Part shown: positions 17,225-25,883 of the stretch, piece after piece
Layout: each line of letters begins with the position of its first letter
How positions within the stretch are numbered: the stretch's first letter is position 1
Assembly: GCF_016863295.1 (NCBI RefSeq)
Contig: NZ_BOOP01000023.1
Location: 1 to 64,000, forward strand
DNA: 64,000 nucleotides
Source of the DNA: Planotetraspora phitsanulokensis
GTDB taxonomy: Bacteria > Actinomycetota > Actinomycetes > Streptosporangiales > Streptosporangiaceae
Reading direction: 5' to 3'
Program-made: the position numbers and the translations under genes
Notes under the pieces: model-generated
Seen by the model: only the letters and a program-made list of their open reading frames with translations
Databases searched by the model: none
What the model was told of the DNA's origin: nothing

Positions 17225-17587
17225 ATGACACCGGATCTTTGGTCGTATCCCAACGGCGTATACGACACCGGACAGGCGGCGGACGTCGTGGGGTACGACG
17301 TCGAGGCCACCGACGGCAAGATCGGGTCGGTCGACGACGCGACCTACGAGGTCGGTCAGAGCTACCTCATCGTCGACACCGGCCCGTGGATCTTCGGCAA
17401 GAAGGTCATGCTGCCCGCGAGCGTGGTCACGCAGATCGACCCCGTGGAACGGAAGATCTTCGTGGGCAGGACCAAGCAGGAGATCAAGAACGCTCCCGAG
17501 TTCGACGAGTCGGCGTTCAAGGAGTCGGCTTACCGGGACACCCTCGGCGAGTACTACGGGCGCTTCCCCTACTGGGGCGCTCCGTAA
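17225..17587 (+). CDS. PRC-barrel domain protein
   Basis: A 120-residue small soluble protein with one PRC-barrel: GYDVEATDGKIGSVDDATYE, then YLIVDTGPWIFGKKVMLPASVV, the usual beta-barrel with a conserved G-K-V-LP segment. PRC-barrels occur in RNA processing and photosynthetic proteins; short actinomycete forms like this one have no known function and are often stress-linked. ATG 17225 follows GAAGGGAGAA. A strong terminator follows. Confidence 0.85.
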   Translation: MTPDLWSYPNGVYDTGQAADVVGYDVEATDGKIGSVDDATYEVGQSYLIVDTGPWIFGKKVMLPASVVTQIDPVERKIFVGRTKQEIKNAPEFDESAFKESAYRDTLGEYYGRFPYWGAP

Positions 17588-17606
17588 GCTCGGTCGATCG
17601 TCACGA

Positions 17607-17640
17607 GAAGGGGGCCGCGCCCGCTGGCGCGGCCCCCTTC
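17607..17640. terminator. Strong hairpin terminator
   Basis: A perfect 15-bp stem (17607-17621 with 17626-17640) closes a CGCT tetraloop just after the PRC-barrel gene and before the convergent nucleotidyltransferase. It could serve both strands. Confidence 0.8.
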
Positions 17641-17689
17641 GTCTTGCCTCGTCTGTCTCCTCGGTCTCTCGGCGCGGCCTCCTCGAGCC

Positions 17690-17745
17690 GGTCTCCTCAG
17701 CGCGGTCTCCTCAGCGCGATCTCATCGGCGCTGTCTCGTCGGCGC
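17690..17745. repeat. Tandem repeat, 14 bp x 4
   Basis: Four 14-bp units: GGTCTCCTCAGCGC twice exactly, then GATCTCATCGGCGC and TGTCTCGTCGGCGC. They lie between the terminator and the 3' end of the nucleotidyltransferase. Confidence 0.8.
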
Positions 17746-17753
17746 GGTTCGCC

Positions 17754-18350
17754 TCACGGCCAGTCGACGTCCGGCGACGGCGAGGTCGGGGCGATGACGC
17801 GGAGCCGTTCGAGCAGGGTGAGGAACGTCGACGCGTAGGGCGACGGCGCCACGACCGACGCCACCCGATCCCAGTCGACCTGTTCCCGCATGGCGCGGAC
17901 CACGGGAAGCTGCGCGCCGTAGTCGCAGCTGTGCTCGGAGAGCGGGAGGATCCAGGAGATCACCAGGTCGGTGGCCTCCAAAACCGGCAGGCTGAGCGCC
18001 GCCGTGTTGATCATATCCGCGCGGGCGATCATGGCCTCGGTCACCGGCCGGTCGGCGATCGAGTAGATCATGTCGACCAGCACCCCGTCCTCGTCGAACG
18101 CCTTGACCAGCCAGTCCTCCGGCGGCCGCGCCGTACGGAAGCCGAGGTTCTCCAAGGTCTTGAACGCGAGCGGGACGTCCTCCTCGATCAGGGCGAAGTC
18201 GACGTCATGAAGGGACGGCGCGGCGCCGCGCGCGTAACCCGCGCAGCCTCCCGCCAGGGCGAACCGCACGCCCGCCTCCTTGAGACCGGAGCCGGCGCGC
18301 TTGAGCGTTTCGAGGATCGCTTCGGTGACAGCGTGCCCATGACTACTCAC
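17754..18350 (-). CDS. Nucleotidyltransferase-fold protein
   Basis: A 198-residue protein with the minimal nucleotidyltransferase core: FALAGGCAGYARG (the G-G motif), then PSLHDVDFALIE, where D-V-D is the metal-binding pair, and VDMIYS for the third strand. It resembles AbiEii/DUF6036-type enzymes that modify tRNA or other targets in toxin-antitoxin settings. No antitoxin-like partner is adjacent. Target unknown. Confidence 0.75.
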   Translation of the reverse strand: MSSHGHAVTEAILETLKRAGSGLKEAGVRFALAGGCAGYARGAAPSLHDVDFALIEEDVPLAFKTLENLGFRTARPPEDWLVKAFDEDGVLVDMIYSIADRPVTEAMIARADMINTAALSLPVLEATDLVISWILPLSEHSCDYGAQLPVVRAMREQVDWDRVASVVAPSPYASTFLTLLERLRVIAPTSPSPDVDWP

Positions 18351-18542
18351 TTACGACGCTTGCCCCGGTATGTTCGCCGCAAACAATCCCGGGTAGACCG
18401 CGTCCCATGTACGACATCCTCCGAGAAATCCAGCGTGACGACGACGTCGTGGACCCGGCGTGGAGGTGGATCTCCACGCACCGGCTTCCGGGTTCCGGTC
18501 GCCGTGCACGGCGCCGATGAACGACACCGGTGAGTGACACCG

Positions 18543-19106
18543 ATGAACGACAAGACGCAGACGTCGCCGGACCCCGAGAGCCCGAAGGAACGGCTGGACC
18601 GCGAGCTCATCGAGCTCCTCCAGGGCCTGCGGGTCGCGGCGACCGGGGTCCAGGTCCTGTTCGCCTTCCTCCTGACGCTGCCCTTCTCCGCCGGCTTCGG
18701 CAAGATCGGCAAGGCGGGTCACTCGTTGTTCCTCATCGCGGTCATCACGGCGGCGCTCGCGTCGATCTGCCTGATCGCGCCCGCGACCCAGCACCGGATC
18801 CTGTTCAGATCGGGGCTCAAGGCACTGTTGTTGCGCCGCGCCAACCGGTTGGGCGTCGTGGGCGGAATCGCGCTGGCGATCTCCATGGTGTGCTCGACGA
18901 GCCTGGTCGTCCACACCCTGACCGGTCTGTGGCTCGCGGTGGTCATCGCCGCGGCGATCGCCGCGCTGAGCGCCTGGTTGTGGTTCATCCAGCCCCTCGT
19001 CTCACTGCTGCGCGCCCGGGAGGGCGACCGAAGCAGCGACCGGGAGAGCGGCCACGACGGTGGCCACGACGGTGGCCAGAGCGGCAACCGGGGCGACGCC
19101 CCTTAG
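18543..19106 (+). CDS. DUF6328-type membrane protein
   Basis: A 187-residue protein with four membrane helices. It starts with a charged segment ESPKERLDRELIELLQGLRVAATGVQVLFAFLLTLPF and ends in a Gly/His/Asp/Arg-rich tail (about 165-187). The pattern matches the DUF6328 family of actinomycete membrane proteins, function unknown. ATG 18543 is preferred; GTG 18534 is three codons earlier. CCGATGAACGACA occurs at both 18514 and 18540, a short duplication around the start. Confidence 0.78.
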   Translation: MNDKTQTSPDPESPKERLDRELIELLQGLRVAATGVQVLFAFLLTLPFSAGFGKIGKAGHSLFLIAVITAALASICLIAPATQHRILFRSGLKALLLRRANRLGVVGGIALAISMVCSTSLVVHTLTGLWLAVVIAAAIAALSAWLWFIQPLVSLLRAREGDRSSDRESGHDGGHDGGQSGNRGDAP

Positions 19107-19303
19107 CGGAGTGGCACATCCCCATGCGGATCGGCACATTCCGGGCAGATCGGCACACGCTGGCAGCCCTGTGGGGCATTTCCGGCTGATGCCCATATTT
19201 CCTACTTAAAGCAAATACCTTCCAATTGGCGTTCATCGGCAAAAACACCGACCCCTGCGACCTGCTGATGTTATGAGGTCATTTGTCAGGGCAGTGGAGG
19301 GCC

Positions 19304-19453
19304 ATGGCTACACTGCTCTGGCTCATCGCCGTCGTACTCGTGATCGCCGGGATCTACGTCATCCTGGCTCGCCGGGACATCCTCTGGGGGATCGTCCTCA
19401 TCGTCCTCGGGTTCCTCGTCGGCCCCGGAGGCGTCAGCATTTTCAATCCATAG
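19304..19453 (+). CDS. Small GPGG-motif membrane protein (49 aa)
   Basis: MATLLWLIAVVLVIAGIYV opens a 49-residue protein with two membrane helices and the C-terminal GPGGVSIF signature of a small actinomycete membrane family. ATG 19304 has GGAGG 5 nt upstream. A 12-bp hairpin follows the stop. Function unknown. Confidence 0.82.
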   Translation: MATLLWLIAVVLVIAGIYVILARRDILWGIVLIVLGFLVGPGGVSIFNP

Positions 19454-19480
19454 CCGTCACCCCTCGAACAGCGGACGAAA

Positions 19481-19509
19481 ACGGCGGCCGGCGTCAAGCC
19501 GGCCGCCGT
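19481..19509 (+). terminator. Hairpin after the GPGG gene
   Basis: A perfect 12-bp stem (ACGGCGGCCGGC at 19481-19492, GCCGGCCGCCGT at 19498-19509) with a 5-nt loop. Confidence 0.7.
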
Positions 19510-19590
19510 CCTGCTCGTTTCAACCGGAACCATCCAGAAACGTCCGGAAGCGTCCGCGGAAACACATGCCGACGGAGGCGGGAAACGGGA

Positions 19591-19624
19591 AAAGGCCGCC
19601 CGGTCGCGATCCGGGACGGCCTTT
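19591..19624 (-). terminator. Hairpin likely ending the phosphoesterase operon
   Basis: AAAGGCCGCCCGG (19591-19603) pairs with CCGGGACGGCCTTT (19611-19624) with one bulge. On the minus strand it is followed by TTTT, so it can terminate transcripts coming from 20759-19786. Confidence 0.6.
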
Positions 19625-19709
19625 CTTCATCGCCTGCCTTTCAGCGTTCAGCGGCGCGGGCGCCCGCGAGGGTTGCCCCCCTACGCCTGCGCGATCAGCG
19701 CGCCGCCAC

Positions 19710-19796
19710 GCCATCGACCAGCGCACAGCCGCAACCAGTGCACGCCATCGACCAGCGCACAGGCTCGATCAGTGCACAGGCTCGATCAGTGCACAG
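19710..19796. repeat. Two-part tandem repeat at the 3' end of the phosphoesterase gene
   Basis: GCCATCGACCAGCGCACAG (19 bp) occurs at 19710 and 19744. GCTCGATCAGTGCACAG (17 bp) occurs at 19763 and 19780. The last unit runs across the phosphoesterase stop codon (19786). Confidence 0.8.
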
Positions 19797-20517
19797 CCTC
19801 GCCGTCGAGGCAGTAGACGACGTACGCGTGCTCGATGACGGGCAGCGCGACGTTCCGCACGCGGATCCCGCCCGGCGTCATGCCCTTCTCCGTGCCCAGG
19901 TGCGCGTGGCCGTGGACGATGAGATCGGCCCCCTCGGCGTCGGCCGCCTCGGCCAGCAGGTAACTGCCGAGGAACGGATAGATCTCCGGCGGCTCGCCCG
20001 CGAGCGTGTCCTTGACCGGCGAGTAGTGGCTGAGCACCACTCTGTGGTCGGAGTCCAGGTCCTTGAGCGCATGGCGCCACCGCTCCGCGATCTCCTTGGT
20101 GTGCCGTACGAACGCCTTGGTCTCCGGCTCGCCGAACTCGCTCGCGCACTTTCCGGCGAACCCGCCCCCGAAGCCTTTCCCGCCCGCGACGCCGAACCGT
20201 ACCCCGTCGAGGGACAGCACCACGGCGTCGTCGTCGAGAACGATGACCCCGGCGTCACGCAGCATCGCGGCGATCTCATCCTCGGCGTCGGAATGGTAGT
20301 CGTGGTTCCCGAGCACGGCGACCACGGGAATGGGCAGGTCACCGAGTTCCTCGGCGACCACCCGGCCCTCCTCCCTGGTGCCGTGCCTCGTCAGGTCGCC
20401 CCCCACGAGGAGGACCTCGGCCCGGTGCTCGATGCCCTCGAGCTTCTTGCGATAGTGGCCCCGGATGTCCTCGCCGAGGTGGATGTCCGCCACCGCGGCG
20501 ATTCGCAGTGCTCTCAC
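19786..20517 (-). CDS. Metallophosphoesterase (calcineurin-like)
   Basis: A 243-residue phosphohydrolase with the standard metal-ligand series: VADIHLG (D-x-H), LLVGGDLTRHG (GD), VLGNHDYH (GNHD), LSHYSP and VHGHAHLG (GH-x-H). It cleaves a phosphomonoester or diester. The GTG start overlaps the BON-domain gene in a GTGA junction, so the two are coupled. A class III cyclic-nucleotide phosphodiesterase is one possibility, but the motifs do not single it out. Confidence 0.88.
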   Translation of the reverse strand: MRALRIAAVADIHLGEDIRGHYRKKLEGIEHRAEVLLVGGDLTRHGTREEGRVVAEELGDLPIPVVAVLGNHDYHSDAEDEIAAMLRDAGVIVLDDDAVVLSLDGVRFGVAGGKGFGGGFAGKCASEFGEPETKAFVRHTKEIAERWRHALKDLDSDHRVVLSHYSPVKDTLAGEPPEIYPFLGSYLLAEAADAEGADLIVHGHAHLGTEKGMTPGGIRVRNVALPVIEHAYVVYCLDGEAVH

Positions 20518-20759
20518 AGGTGCTCCTCCTCCCCCGGGTCGCGTACTTCCATGAGCCGAATCTCGTTGTGGACCGTCAGCCCCGGAGCCGCCTCCCGGGC
20601 GACGTCCTCAATGCCGTGCCTGCGCTCCTCGCAGGACACCTGACCGCGAAGGAATACCTGGTCCCCGCGTACGTCCACGCGGATGCCCAGTTCGTTGGTG
20701 CGTTCGTCCTCCGCGAGAGCCCGCTGGATCCGGGCCGCCACGTACTGCGGCGTCTCCAT
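20514..20759 (-). CDS. BON-domain protein
   Basis: An 81-residue protein that is one BON domain: TPQYVAARIQRALAEDERTNELGIRVDVRGDQVFLRGQV, with the conserved central Gly and the HNEIRL ending. BON domains bind phospholipids or sit in stress proteins such as OsmY. This one has no signal peptide. It is the first gene of a two-gene operon with the phosphoesterase. Confidence 0.85.
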   Translation of the reverse strand: METPQYVAARIQRALAEDERTNELGIRVDVRGDQVFLRGQVSCEERRHGIEDVAREAAPGLTVHNEIRLMEVRDPGEEEHL

Positions 20760-21091
20760 GACTTCCCCCTCATCCTGTACGGCTATCGCTGCCCGGGGCC
20801 TCCCGAGTAAAACGCAGGGGTTTGAGATGCAATTACCTGGATATGGTCAATTCAGACCTCGGTGCCTAAGACGCAGGTACCTCCGTGGCACGAACATGCC
20901 TGCCGGAGGAGCGTTCTCGGGAACGGGTCACCTTCTCGCACGTCGGTGAGACTCCACTCCCGATCCGGCGACTTCACGATCGTTCGGCCACGCCACCCGC
21001 AGCCCCCATCAGCCCGGCCGCCGGGCACCTTCACCTGGGCTCCGTGATCCCCGAGCCAGGTGGTCGACGCCGCCCCTCACGGAGGAACCCA
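20760..21091. other. Intergenic spacer, divergent promoters
   Basis: 332 bp between the BON gene (minus) and a glycosyltransferase (plus). The only clear element is GGAGG at 21081-21085 before GTG 21092. The centre (about 20815-20860) is AT-richer than its surroundings, as expected for promoters. I see no gene. Confidence 0.5.
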
Positions 21092-22300
21092 GTGAAGATC
21101 GCCATGATCTCGGAACACGCCAGCCCACTCGCCGTTCCCGGCGCCGTGGACGCCGGCGGCCAGAACGTCCACGTGGGCGCCCTCGCCCGGGAGATCGCCG
21201 GCCTCGGGCACGAGGTGACCGTCTACACCCGCAGAGATCACGAGAACACCCCACAGACCGTCGAGCTCGGACCGGGGCTGACCGTGGTGCACGTGCCCGC
21301 GGGACCGGCCGTCCCGATCTCCAAGGACGAGATTCTGCCCTGGATCCCCGACTTCGGCGCGTGGCTGCGCGACCGGTGGACCGTCGACCGGCCGGACGTG
21401 GTGCACAGCCACTTCTGGATGAGCGGCGTCGCCGCCCTGGAGGCTGCCGAGCGCGCGCACGTCCCGGTCGTCCACACCTACCACGCCCTCGGCGTCGTCA
21501 AGCGGCGCCACCAGGGCCCCGCGGACGCGAGCCCGCGCGACCGGATCCGGGCCGAGGGCTCGATCGGCCGGCGGGCGGACGCCATCATCGCGACCTGCCA
21601 CGACGAGGTCGACGAGCTGATCCGCATGCGGGTGCCCCGCCGGTCCGCCCGGGTCGTGCCCTGCGGGGTCGACACCGCCGTCTTCAACCACCACGTCGAG
21701 CCGCGCGAGCGGCCCAGCCGTACGCGGCTGTTGTCGGTGGGCAGGCTGGTGCGGCGCAAGGGCGTGGAGACGAGCATCGAGGCCCTGCGCCACCTGCCCG
21801 ACGTGGAGCTGGTCGTCGCCGGCGGTCCCGCGGCCTCCGAGCTGCACCGCGATGCCGAGGTCACCCGCCTGCGGTGGATCGCCGCCCGCGCGGGCGTCAG
21901 CGACCGGGTGCGCTTCATCGGCCGGGTCGGCAGGGCCGAACTGCCCTCGCTCATGCGCTCGGCGGCGGCACTCGTCTCGGTCCCCTGGTACGAGCCGTTC
22001 GGGATGGTCGCCCTGGAGGGGATGGCGTGCGGCGTCCCCGTGGTCGCCTCCGCCGTCGGCGGTCAGAAGGAGACCGTGGTCAACGGCGTGACCGGCGTCC
22101 TCGTACCGCCGCGCCACCCGCTGGCGCTCGCGAAGGCCCTGCGGGGCCTCCTCGACGACGGCGTCCGCCGCACGGCGTACGGCATCGCCGGAGCGGACCG
22201 GGCCAAGGTCAGGTACGGCTGGCGCCGCATCGCCTCGGAGACTCTCGCCGTCTACGACGAGGTGCTGGCCGCCCGGGGGCTGGAGCGCAGCCTCTCCTGA
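21092..22300 (+). CDS. Glycosyltransferase family 4
   Basis: A 402-residue GT-B enzyme. The N-terminal acceptor domain opens KIAMISEHASPL with the GGQNVHV glycine-rich loop. The C-terminal donor domain has LLSVGRLVRRKG and the E-x7-E motif in EPFGMVALEGMACG. The overall form resembles sucrose-phosphate-synthase-like and MshA-like actinomycete enzymes that use UDP- or GDP-sugars. GTG 21092 has GGAGG 6 nt upstream. The acceptor is unknown. It converges on a GT9 gene. Confidence 0.88.
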   Translation: MKIAMISEHASPLAVPGAVDAGGQNVHVGALAREIAGLGHEVTVYTRRDHENTPQTVELGPGLTVVHVPAGPAVPISKDEILPWIPDFGAWLRDRWTVDRPDVVHSHFWMSGVAALEAAERAHVPVVHTYHALGVVKRRHQGPADASPRDRIRAEGSIGRRADAIIATCHDEVDELIRMRVPRRSARVVPCGVDTAVFNHHVEPRERPSRTRLLSVGRLVRRKGVETSIEALRHLPDVELVVAGGPAASELHRDAEVTRLRWIAARAGVSDRVRFIGRVGRAELPSLMRSAAALVSVPWYEPFGMVALEGMACGVPVVASAVGGQKETVVNGVTGVLVPPRHPLALAKALRGLLDDGVRRTAYGIAGADRAKVRYGWRRIASETLAVYDEVLAARGLERSLS

Positions 22301-22340
22301 GCATGAGCATCCCGAGCCGTCGCATCCCGCCGCGGTGTGG

Positions 22341-23375
22341 TCAGCGCAGCAGGTCCTGCGCCTGTTCGAGGACGTCGTCCACCGTCACGTCGGCAACCCA
22401 CGACGCCGACTCGTGCCCGCAGCCCAGTGAGCCCGCGCCTCCACAGCCCGAGCAGTGGACCGTCCAGGAGATCAAGGGCCGGTGCATGCCTCTGCTCAGC
22501 GGCCCCCTGCTGATCAGATCACCGCACCAGAAGATCCCCACCGTCGGCGTGCCGGTGGCCGCGGCGAGCTGACGGGGGCCGCTGTCGTTGGAGACGACGA
22601 GGTCGCAGGCCGCGTACAGCGCCGCCAGCCCGCCGACGGAAAGATCGTCGATCACGACGAGTCCCGGCCGCTTCATCGCGGCCGTCACCCGGTCGACGAC
22701 GCCCCTGTCCGGCTCCGTGCCGGTCACGACCACGGGCCGTCCCAGGCGGTCGGCCACCTCGGCGAAGCATTCCGGCGGCCAGCGGCGCCTGGGGTCGGGC
22801 GCCCCGGGATGGATCGCCACGAGTCCCTTCGGAAGCCTGCCCAGATGCCGGTTGAGCTCCGCCCAGTCCTCTCTGATGACGGACAGGCGCGGCTCGACGT
22901 CGGCGGTTCCCGCGCCGAGCAGCCCGGCGACCTCCAGGGAACGGAGGATCTCGTGCTGGTGGTCGACGTAGGGGATCCACCTGTCCAGCGGCTCGGCGCC
23001 GGGCGCGCACAGGCCGGCGGTGAGCCGCGCGCCCAGCCGCCGTACGAACGGATTGCAGTCGCGGCCGCCGCCGTGCATCTGCACCACGACGTCGAAGCGG
23101 CGCGAGCGCAGGTCGTCGTAGACCTCGTCGGGGACGGCGCCGCCGGCGGCGGACGAGACTCCGGAGATCGGGGGCAGGGGGACCACCTCGTCCACAGGTC
23201 CCGGACGGTTTCTCAGGAAACGCTCGTGCCACTCGCGCCCCAGAAGAGTGATCGCGGCGGCGGGATAGGCGCTCTTCAGCGCCTCGAAGGCGGGCAACGC
23301 GATCAGAAGGTCCGCCATCACGCCGGCTCGCAGCACCGCGATGCGTTCGACCCCGTCGACAAGCAGCCCCGTCAT
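22341..23375 (-). CDS. Glycosyltransferase family 9 (heptosyltransferase-like)
   Basis: A 344-residue GT-B protein of the ADP-heptose:LPS heptosyltransferase family: RIAVLRAGVMADLLIALPAFEAL at the start, VAIHPGAPDPRRRWPPECFAEV for the donor site, and LVVSNDSGPRQLAAATGTPTVGIFW. Actinomycetes lack LPS, so it must glycosylate another polymer or metabolite. The C-terminal stretch is unusually Cys-rich (SGCGGAGSLGCGHES). ATG 23375 is preceded by GGAAGGGG. The frame is open further upstream without domain support. Confidence 0.85.
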   Translation of the reverse strand: MTGLLVDGVERIAVLRAGVMADLLIALPAFEALKSAYPAAAITLLGREWHERFLRNRPGPVDEVVPLPPISGVSSAAGGAVPDEVYDDLRSRRFDVVVQMHGGGRDCNPFVRRLGARLTAGLCAPGAEPLDRWIPYVDHQHEILRSLEVAGLLGAGTADVEPRLSVIREDWAELNRHLGRLPKGLVAIHPGAPDPRRRWPPECFAEVADRLGRPVVVTGTEPDRGVVDRVTAAMKRPGLVVIDDLSVGGLAALYAACDLVVSNDSGPRQLAAATGTPTVGIFWCGDLISRGPLSRGMHRPLISWTVHCSGCGGAGSLGCGHESASWVADVTVDDVLEQAQDLLR

Positions 23376-23612
23376 GGCGCGAGACCCCTTCCCGTCCCCG
23401 GTCTCGTCCGGTATTCCATCGCGCTTACCCAGCCCTTCCCCTCGTGCAGCACTCGTCCCGCCGACCGTCGGCCCGCCCTCCTCGTCCCGGCCCGGCATGA
23501 ATCCGGCTACCCCTTGACCTGATGGGCAAACGCCCGGCTGTGACTGTCGGCTGTCATCCCGTGACGCGGCGGCGCTGTGCGTGACCCGCCCGCTCCCGGG
23601 TAGTGGGCGCCC

Positions 23613-23795
23613 ATGACCGAGGAACAGCGCTCGCCCAGCGGCAAGCCGATGGTGCCGGCCACGCCGAAAGACGTGATTCACATCCGGATCGGCTCCCTGG
23701 CCCTGGTCCTGTGCGTCGGGATCGGCCTGCTGGCGGGCCTGACACGTCCCCGCAGGCAGCGCCGGCTCGGCGGCGGGCCCGAATCGAGAGGATGA
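23613..23795 (+). CDS. Small single-span membrane protein
   Basis: A 60-residue protein with one hydrophobic helix (IRIGSLALVLCVGIGLLAGL) and a basic, Arg-rich C-terminus. It ends 4 bp before the SDR gene and so is probably co-transcribed with it. No known family recognised. Confidence 0.6.
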   Translation: MTEEQRSPSGKPMVPATPKDVIHIRIGSLALVLCVGIGLLAGLTRPRRQRRLGGGPESRG

Positions 23796-23799
23796 CACG

Positions 23800-24798
23800 G
23801 TGAGTCTCAGCGACAAGGTCGTCGTGGTCACAGGAGCCAGCGGCGGCGTGGGCCGCGCGGTCGTGCGCCAGTTGGGCGAGCAGGGGGCGATCGTCGCGCT
23901 GATCGCCCGTGGCGAGGCCGGCCTGGCCGGCGCCGCCGTGGACGTCGGCGTCGGAGGCGGCATGGCGAAGGTCTACGCGGCCGACGTCGCCGACCACGAA
24001 CAGGTACGGCAGGCCGCGCAGCGGATCGAGGCCGAGATCGGACCGATCGACGTGTGGATCAACGTCGCCTTCACCACGGTGTTCGCCCCGTTCATGGAGA
24101 TCAGCCCGGAGGAGTTCGAACGCACCACCCAGGTGTCCTACCTGGGCTTCGTCTGGGGAACGCGTGCGGCCCTCGAGGTGATGCGGCCGCGGGACAGGGG
24201 CGTCATCGTGCAGGCCGGCTCGGCGCTGGCCTACCGCGCCATCCCGCTCCAGTCGGCGTACTGCGGAGCCAAGCACGCGATCAGGGGATTCACCGAGTCG
24301 GTGCGGACCGAGTTGATCGCCGCCGGGTCCGGCGTGAAGATCACGATGGTCCAGCTGCCGGCCCTGAACACCCCGCAGTTCGGCTGGGGGCTGACCCGGC
24401 TGCGCCGGCATCCCCAGCCGGTGCCCCCGATCTACCAGCCCGAGGTCGCCGCCCAGGCGGTGCTGTTCGCCGCCGAACATCCGGAACGCAAGGAGTTCTG
24501 GGTCGGCGCCACCACAGCGGCCACGATCTTGGCCCAGCGCGTCGCCCCCGGCCTGCTCGACCGTTATCTCGGCCGGACGGGGGTGAAGGCCCAGCAGGTG
24601 GAGGGCAAGCCGCCCAGTGGAGTGTCGAACCTGTGGGAACCGGCCGACGACGAGGAGGACCACGGCGCGCACGGCGCCTTCGACGAGCGTTCGCACCCGC
24701 GCAGCGTCCAGGTGTGGCTGTCGCAACACCGCGGCGTGGTCACCGCCGCTGCCGCCGGGGTCGGCGCGGCCGCGCTCCTCAGGCTGCGCCGCCGCTGA
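23800..24798 (+). CDS. Short-chain dehydrogenase/reductase with C-terminal extension
   Basis: A 332-residue classical SDR. The nucleotide-binding motif is TGASGGVGRAVV, the catalytic Ser sits in VQAGSALAYR and the Tyr/Lys pair in YCGAKH. About 80 residues beyond the usual length include an acidic/His stretch and an Ala-rich hydrophobic end (VTAAAAGVGAAALLRLRRR) that could anchor it to the membrane. NAD(P) is the likely cofactor; substrate unknown. The stop codon lies inside a tandem repeat. Confidence 0.87.
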   Translation: MSLSDKVVVVTGASGGVGRAVVRQLGEQGAIVALIARGEAGLAGAAVDVGVGGGMAKVYAADVADHEQVRQAAQRIEAEIGPIDVWINVAFTTVFAPFMEISPEEFERTTQVSYLGFVWGTRAALEVMRPRDRGVIVQAGSALAYRAIPLQSAYCGAKHAIRGFTESVRTELIAAGSGVKITMVQLPALNTPQFGWGLTRLRRHPQPVPPIYQPEVAAQAVLFAAEHPERKEFWVGATTAATILAQRVAPGLLDRYLGRTGVKAQQVEGKPPSGVSNLWEPADDEEDHGAHGAFDERSHPRSVQVWLSQHRGVVTAAAAGVGAAALLRLRRR

Positions 24799-24864
24799 AG
24801 GGGCGCCGCCGCTGAAGGTCCGGCCGCTGAAAGGTCCGGCCGCTGAAAGGTCCGGCCGCTGAAG
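24791..24864. repeat. Tandem repeat spanning the SDR stop codon (16-bp unit)
   Basis: Units built on GCCGCTGAAAGGTCCG: one divergent copy at 24791, one 15-bp copy at 24808-24822, exact 16-bp copies at 24823-24838 and 24839-24854, and a partial copy to 24864. The TGA of the SDR gene belongs to the first copy. Confidence 0.85.
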
Positions 24865-24936
24865 AAGGCGCGGCCGGACGAACACCCGTGACCGGGGCTT
24901 GAACCCGCCGTCACGGGAGGTCCTAGCGTTGCGGAC

Positions 24937-25710
24937 GTGATCGGGAAAGACGACGCCGGACGTCGCTGGAGCATCGGCGAAGTGGCGCGGGTGAGCGGGA
25001 CCACCGTGCGGACCCTGCGCCACTACGACGAGATCGGCCTGCTGAACCCGGGAGAACGGACCGCTTCCGGGCACCGCCGCTACACCGAGGTCGATGTGCG
25101 CCGGCTGTACCGGATCCGGGCGTTGCGGACGCTCGGCGCCTCTCTCGAGGAGATCGCGAGCGTCCTCGCGGACTCCTCGGACGGGCTCGGGCCGATGCGC
25201 GACCTGCTCGCGGAGCAACTCCGCGGGCTCGAGGTGCACGCCGCGCAGGTCCAGCAGCTCACCCAGCGGCTTCGCGGGCTGCTCGGTCAGATCGACCGCG
25301 CGTCGATGCCCGATCCGGACCAGTTCCTCACCACCCTGGAGATGATCTCTGTGTTCGAGACCTCGTTCACGCCGGAACAACGTGAGCAGCTCGCCCGCCG
25401 CAGGGCCGAACTCGGCGCGGACGCCATCGAGGCGGCCAAGACCGAGTGGGCGGGACTCGTCGAGGACCTTCTGCGGCACGTGGAGGAGGACACCCCTGTC
25501 GAGGACCCGCAGGTCCAGGAGCTCGTGGCCCGTTGGGACGCGTTGGGAAACCGGTTCCACGCCGAGGGCGGCGACGGAGAGCAGACCAAGGCCGCGGCCA
25601 GGCGGATGTGGAGCGACAACAGCGAGGAGATCGGGCGGAACCTGCCGTGGCCTGCAGACCGGATGCGTGACCTGATGGGCTATCTGGAGAGGGCCCGTCA
25701 GGCGCGCTGA
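24937..25710 (+). CDS. MerR-family regulator with TipAS-like domain
   Basis: A 257-residue regulator. The MerR winged HTH (residues about 10-78) has WSIGEVARVSGTTVRTLRHYDEIGLL and SGHRRYTEVDVRRLYRIRALR. A coiled-coil dimer helix follows. The C-terminal region (about 130-250, ending AAARRMWSDN and MRDLMGYLERA) matches the TipAS ligand domain, which binds thiopeptide-like drugs in TipAL. No target gene or efflux pump is adjacent, so it probably acts elsewhere. GTG 24937 gives the family's length. Confidence 0.87.
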   Translation: MIGKDDAGRRWSIGEVARVSGTTVRTLRHYDEIGLLNPGERTASGHRRYTEVDVRRLYRIRALRTLGASLEEIASVLADSSDGLGPMRDLLAEQLRGLEVHAAQVQQLTQRLRGLLGQIDRASMPDPDQFLTTLEMISVFETSFTPEQREQLARRRAELGADAIEAAKTEWAGLVEDLLRHVEEDTPVEDPQVQELVARWDALGNRFHAEGGDGEQTKAAARRMWSDNSEEIGRNLPWPADRMRDLMGYLERARQAR

Positions 25711-25726
25711 CCCGCCCCCTGCCCCG

Positions 25727-25778
25727 CTGACTCGCACCACTGATCCGCACCGCTGATCCGCACCACTGACTCGCACCA
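25727..25778. repeat. Tandem repeat, 13 bp x 4
   Basis: CTGACTCGCACCA, CTGATCCGCACCG, CTGATCCGCACCA and CTGACTCGCACCA follow each other without gaps, starting 17 bp after the MerR stop codon. Confidence 0.85.
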
Positions 25779-25833
25779 CCGTGTTTCCACCGCGTTTCCA
25801 TCGCGCCCCGCCGCCGTCCGGCCGCTGGGCGCG

Positions 25834-25875
25834 GAACGGGAGCGGCCCCGATGTCGCGCGCGGCCGCTCCCGTTC
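25834..25875. terminator. Hairpin between the MerR and DUF6458 genes
   Basis: A 14-bp perfect stem (25834-25847 with 25862-25875) with a 14-nt loop, placed between two convergent genes. Confidence 0.65.
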
Positions 25876-25883
25876 GAAAACCC

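Larger units (their letters stand above)
19454..19785. other. Gene-free stretch with two hairpins and repeats
   Basis: The 332 bp between the GPGG gene and the phosphoesterase hold the two convergent terminators at 19481-19509 and 19591-19624 and the repeat block that begins at 19710. I see no gene. Confidence 0.7.

Noticed and set aside
17754-18350. Toxin-antitoxin pair built on the nucleotidyltransferase
   Set aside because: No antitoxin-like or second small gene is adjacent.
18407-18520. A 37-codon open frame upstream of the DUF6328 gene
   Set aside because: No ribosome-binding site and an Arg-rich random-looking end; kept only as a possible leader peptide.
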